Shown here: in pieces, positions 42,608 to 44,179 of the stretch | Numbering within the stretch: the stretch's first letter is position 1 | How the letters are laid out: the number at the start of each line of letters is the position of its first letter | NCBI RefSeq assembly: GCF_017581925.1 | Contig: NZ_JAGEVG010000028.1 | Span: 1 to 44,179 of the forward strand | Length of the DNA: 44,179 nucleotides | Direction of reading: 5' to 3' | Source: Gelidibacter pelagius | GTDB taxonomy: Bacteria; Bacteroidota; Bacteroidia; Flavobacteriales; Flavobacteriaceae | Notes under the pieces: generated by a model | What the model saw: the letters and a program-made list of their open reading frames with translations, nothing else | Databases searched by the model: none | What the model was told of the DNA's origin: nothing | Program-made: the position numbers and the translations under genes

Positions 42608-43936
42608 ATGAAGTCTTCAATTATATATAAAGCTTTCTTTGGTATTCTCTTGTTGGGGCTGATGCGTTGTGAAGTTAAAAACTTGGACGATGAAAATAAA
42701 AATCCGAAGACGGAGTATTCATCTAATAATTATGTGTTAGCTACAGAAGATGCTTCTACGGCCGATATTACCCGATTTTTTAGTTTTAATTTGGAAGGAT
42801 TAGATACTGAAAAACAATATGATTTGATCCAAGACAATCAAACTTTTGTCAATTCAGATCCGTCAACCTCCTCAGGGCATCATTTTTTTAAGAACTATAT
42901 CTTTAGTATGGCCAAGGACAAAAGAGGTTATTCGTCCACCCCAGGACTCTTTCGCCTCACATTGAACACATCAGACCAAGTGTTTATTGATAGCGAAATA
43001 TATATAGGGAAGGGCAATCTTTTTCCATCGCGAAAATTGGCTTTAGTAAACGATGATCTCGGCTTTTATTATAATGAGGATAGTGGCGGTCAGACCATCC
43101 AAGCCTTTAATCCTTTGACTATGCAATTGGGAGATGCACTTGATTTGCGTCCATTTATCAAAGCGTTTCGTCCAGATGTTGAATTTGAGGATGCCTATGG
43201 GAATAATTTGGTGAGAACAGGATCTTTGGTCTTGGATTATAAAGATGATAAGCTGTATGTGAGTGTTGTCTTTTTGGAGGAAGCCAATTTCAACCTGATC
43301 TCCGAAGACGAAGAAAACTTCTATCTGGCGGTCATTGATATTCCGAGTTTTAGTTTTGAGAAAATCATTCAATATCACGGCGTCAAGACGGTCGGCTTTT
43401 TTGTTTCGGAAAATAATCCCACGACTAAAGATGAGGACGGAAATCTATATTTCTGCTCTTGGGGTTGGAATCAGTTTAATAACCATAACCCCTCAAAAAT
43501 CTTTAGAATCAAAGCTGGTGAAACAGAATTTGATCAAGATTGGGAGATCGATATTGAATCGTTGTTCGGGGAGGGGAGAATTGCCCAATCGATTATGTCA
43601 TATAACAACAAATTGTATTTGCACATTTCCGAAGCACCTTATTTATTTGACTCCAGTGAAGAGGTCGAAACCAGAAATGGCTTAAAACTATCTTATTACG
43701 AATTTGATACAGCTTCTCCTGAAAATTATACAAAATTGGAGGTGCCAACGTCCAATCCAGCCTCGCGTATGAATGTGTTCAATATTTTGGATGACAGACT
43801 TTTTATGGTGGTTCCTAATGCTATTACGCCCAATTTCAATGGGGTCTATTCCATCGACCGTCAGGGAACTCTTAAAAAGGAGATGCAGATTTCGAATAAA
43901 TACCGACCGACGCGATTTTATAAACTTGGGGAATAA
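42608..43936 (+). CDS. DUF4374 family lipoprotein
   Basis: The 442-residue lipoprotein has the lipid Cys C21 (LLLGLMRCEVKN). The rest is a beta-propeller-like DUF4374 domain with repeated strand motifs: YVLATEDASTADITRFFSF at the start, GKGNLFPSRKLALV, YFCSWGWNQFNNHNPSKIFRI in the middle, and a NGVYSIDRQGTLKKEMQISN end. Members sit next to TonB siderophore receptors, but their function is unknown; surface capture of the substrate or shielding of the receptor are candidates. The gene has no gap problem with the receptor. Its 3' end is duplicated at the window edge. Confidence 0.82.
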   Translation: MKSSIIYKAFFGILLLGLMRCEVKNLDDENKNPKTEYSSNNYVLATEDASTADITRFFSFNLEGLDTEKQYDLIQDNQTFVNSDPSTSSGHHFFKNYIFSMAKDKRGYSSTPGLFRLTLNTSDQVFIDSEIYIGKGNLFPSRKLALVNDDLGFYYNEDSGGQTIQAFNPLTMQLGDALDLRPFIKAFRPDVEFEDAYGNNLVRTGSLVLDYKDDKLYVSVVFLEEANFNLISEDEENFYLAVIDIPSFSFEKIIQYHGVKTVGFFVSENNPTTKDEDGNLYFCSWGWNQFNNHNPSKIFRIKAGETEFDQDWEIDIESLFGEGRIAQSIMSYNNKLYLHISEAPYLFDSSEEVETRNGLKLSYYEFDTASPENYTKLEVPTSNPASRMNVFNILDDRLFMVVPNAITPNFNGVYSIDRQGTLKKEMQISNKYRPTRFYKLGE

Positions 43937-43946
43937 TAGGTATGTC

Positions 43947-44032
43947 GCCCTTTCAGGGCAATATGGTAAATCGGTTATTTCCATTAGCATAGGTTCTACG
44001 CCCTATGCTAATGTATGACGCTCTTTCAGAGC
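43947..44032. repeat. REP block: three hairpins after the DUF4374 gene
   Basis: A perfect 12-bp stem CATTAGCATAGG/CCTATGCTAATG (43982-43993, 44002-44013) with an 8-base loop is flanked by two small stems, GCCCT-TTC-AGGGC (43947-43959) and GCTCT-TTC-AGAGC (44020-44032). The small stems share the loop and the pattern CTTTCAG, so the block looks like a BIME-style REP element. Confidence 0.75.
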
Positions 44033-44106
44033 TCTTGAAATGCGAGAGGTATATAATTGTTTTTCAGAAAGCGAAATCAGCCCAGGAAGGGGCGCCATAT
44101 CATAAC

Positions 44107-44179
44107 TTTCAATGGGGTTTATTCTATCGACCGTCAAGGTACTCTTAAAAAGGAGATGCAGATTTCGAATAAATACCGA
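44107..44179 (+). pseudogene. Second copy of the DUF4374 gene end, cut by the window
   Basis: This segment matches 43834-43906 over 73 bases with four mismatches, at an offset of 273. In frame it would encode FNGVYSIDRQGTLKKEMQIS. The upstream part of the gene is absent, so it is a 3' fragment unless the remainder lies past the edge in another arrangement. Confidence 0.7.

Overview
The window looks like a chromosome segment of a marine-type Flavobacteriaceae (Bacteroidetes). Support comes from the AT-rich coding style, lipoproteins with a Cys followed by a Ser/Asp-rich stretch, two TonB-dependent receptors with a CarboxypepD_reg-like N-terminal domain, a LytS/LytTR pair with 2TM domains, DUF4331 and DUF4374 proteins, and several promoters with the Bacteroidetes -7 box TAnnTTTG. 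The genus cannot be fixed from the sequence. I saw no rRNA, tRNA, CRISPR array or prophage.

Region 1 (1-5900) is accessory and rich in repeats. It holds a possible IS21-type terminal repeat set, a truncated SRPBCC gene, YebC, a REP-associated tyrosine transposase (RAYT) with its palindromic repeats on both sides, and an AT-rich islet of a HEPN-like protein and a RloC/PrrC-like AAA_13 ATPase. That pair is a candidate RNA-targeting defence module. At least three copies and one partial copy of a composite intergenic repeat are scattered through it.

Region 2 (6041-13025, all minus strand) has an arsenate reductase with an ArsO-type flavoprotein, a DUF420 membrane protein, an S41 peptidase, a PH-domain protein, a DUF417/RclC-type protein and a quinone oxidoreductase. 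The DUF420 and S41 genes share a perfect 46-bp upstream duplication.

Region 3 (13257-22068) is the most distinctive. Two convergent arms carry two alpha/beta-hydrolase esterases, an M17 leucyl aminopeptidase, three different ATP-grasp proteins (one apparently circularly permuted), a GCS2 carboxylate-amine ligase and a class I glutamine amidotransferase-like protein. Together they look like a pathway that makes, modifies or trims an unknown small peptide or amide metabolite.

Region 4 (22460-26886) holds a TPR protein, a LytS-type kinase with a C-terminal 2TM domain, a free 2TM protein, a LytTR regulator and a LETM1-like protein.

Region 5 (27095-31929) is an envelope operon: a DUF4331 protein split into two secreted halves, a TPR lipoprotein and a TonB-dependent receptor. 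An ECF-sigma-like promoter may drive it.

Region 6 (32389-39220, minus strand) contains mostly single genes: an SMP-30 lipoprotein, two paralogous small membrane proteins, a VOC protein, a zinc-ribbon membrane protein, an internally duplicated secreted protein, a K+/H+ antiporter and a di-heme cytochrome c peroxidase. Region 7 (39520-44179) has a lipocalin-like lipoprotein, a TonB receptor with a DUF4374 partner, then a palindromic repeat block and a second partial copy of the DUF4374 gene end that runs off the window.
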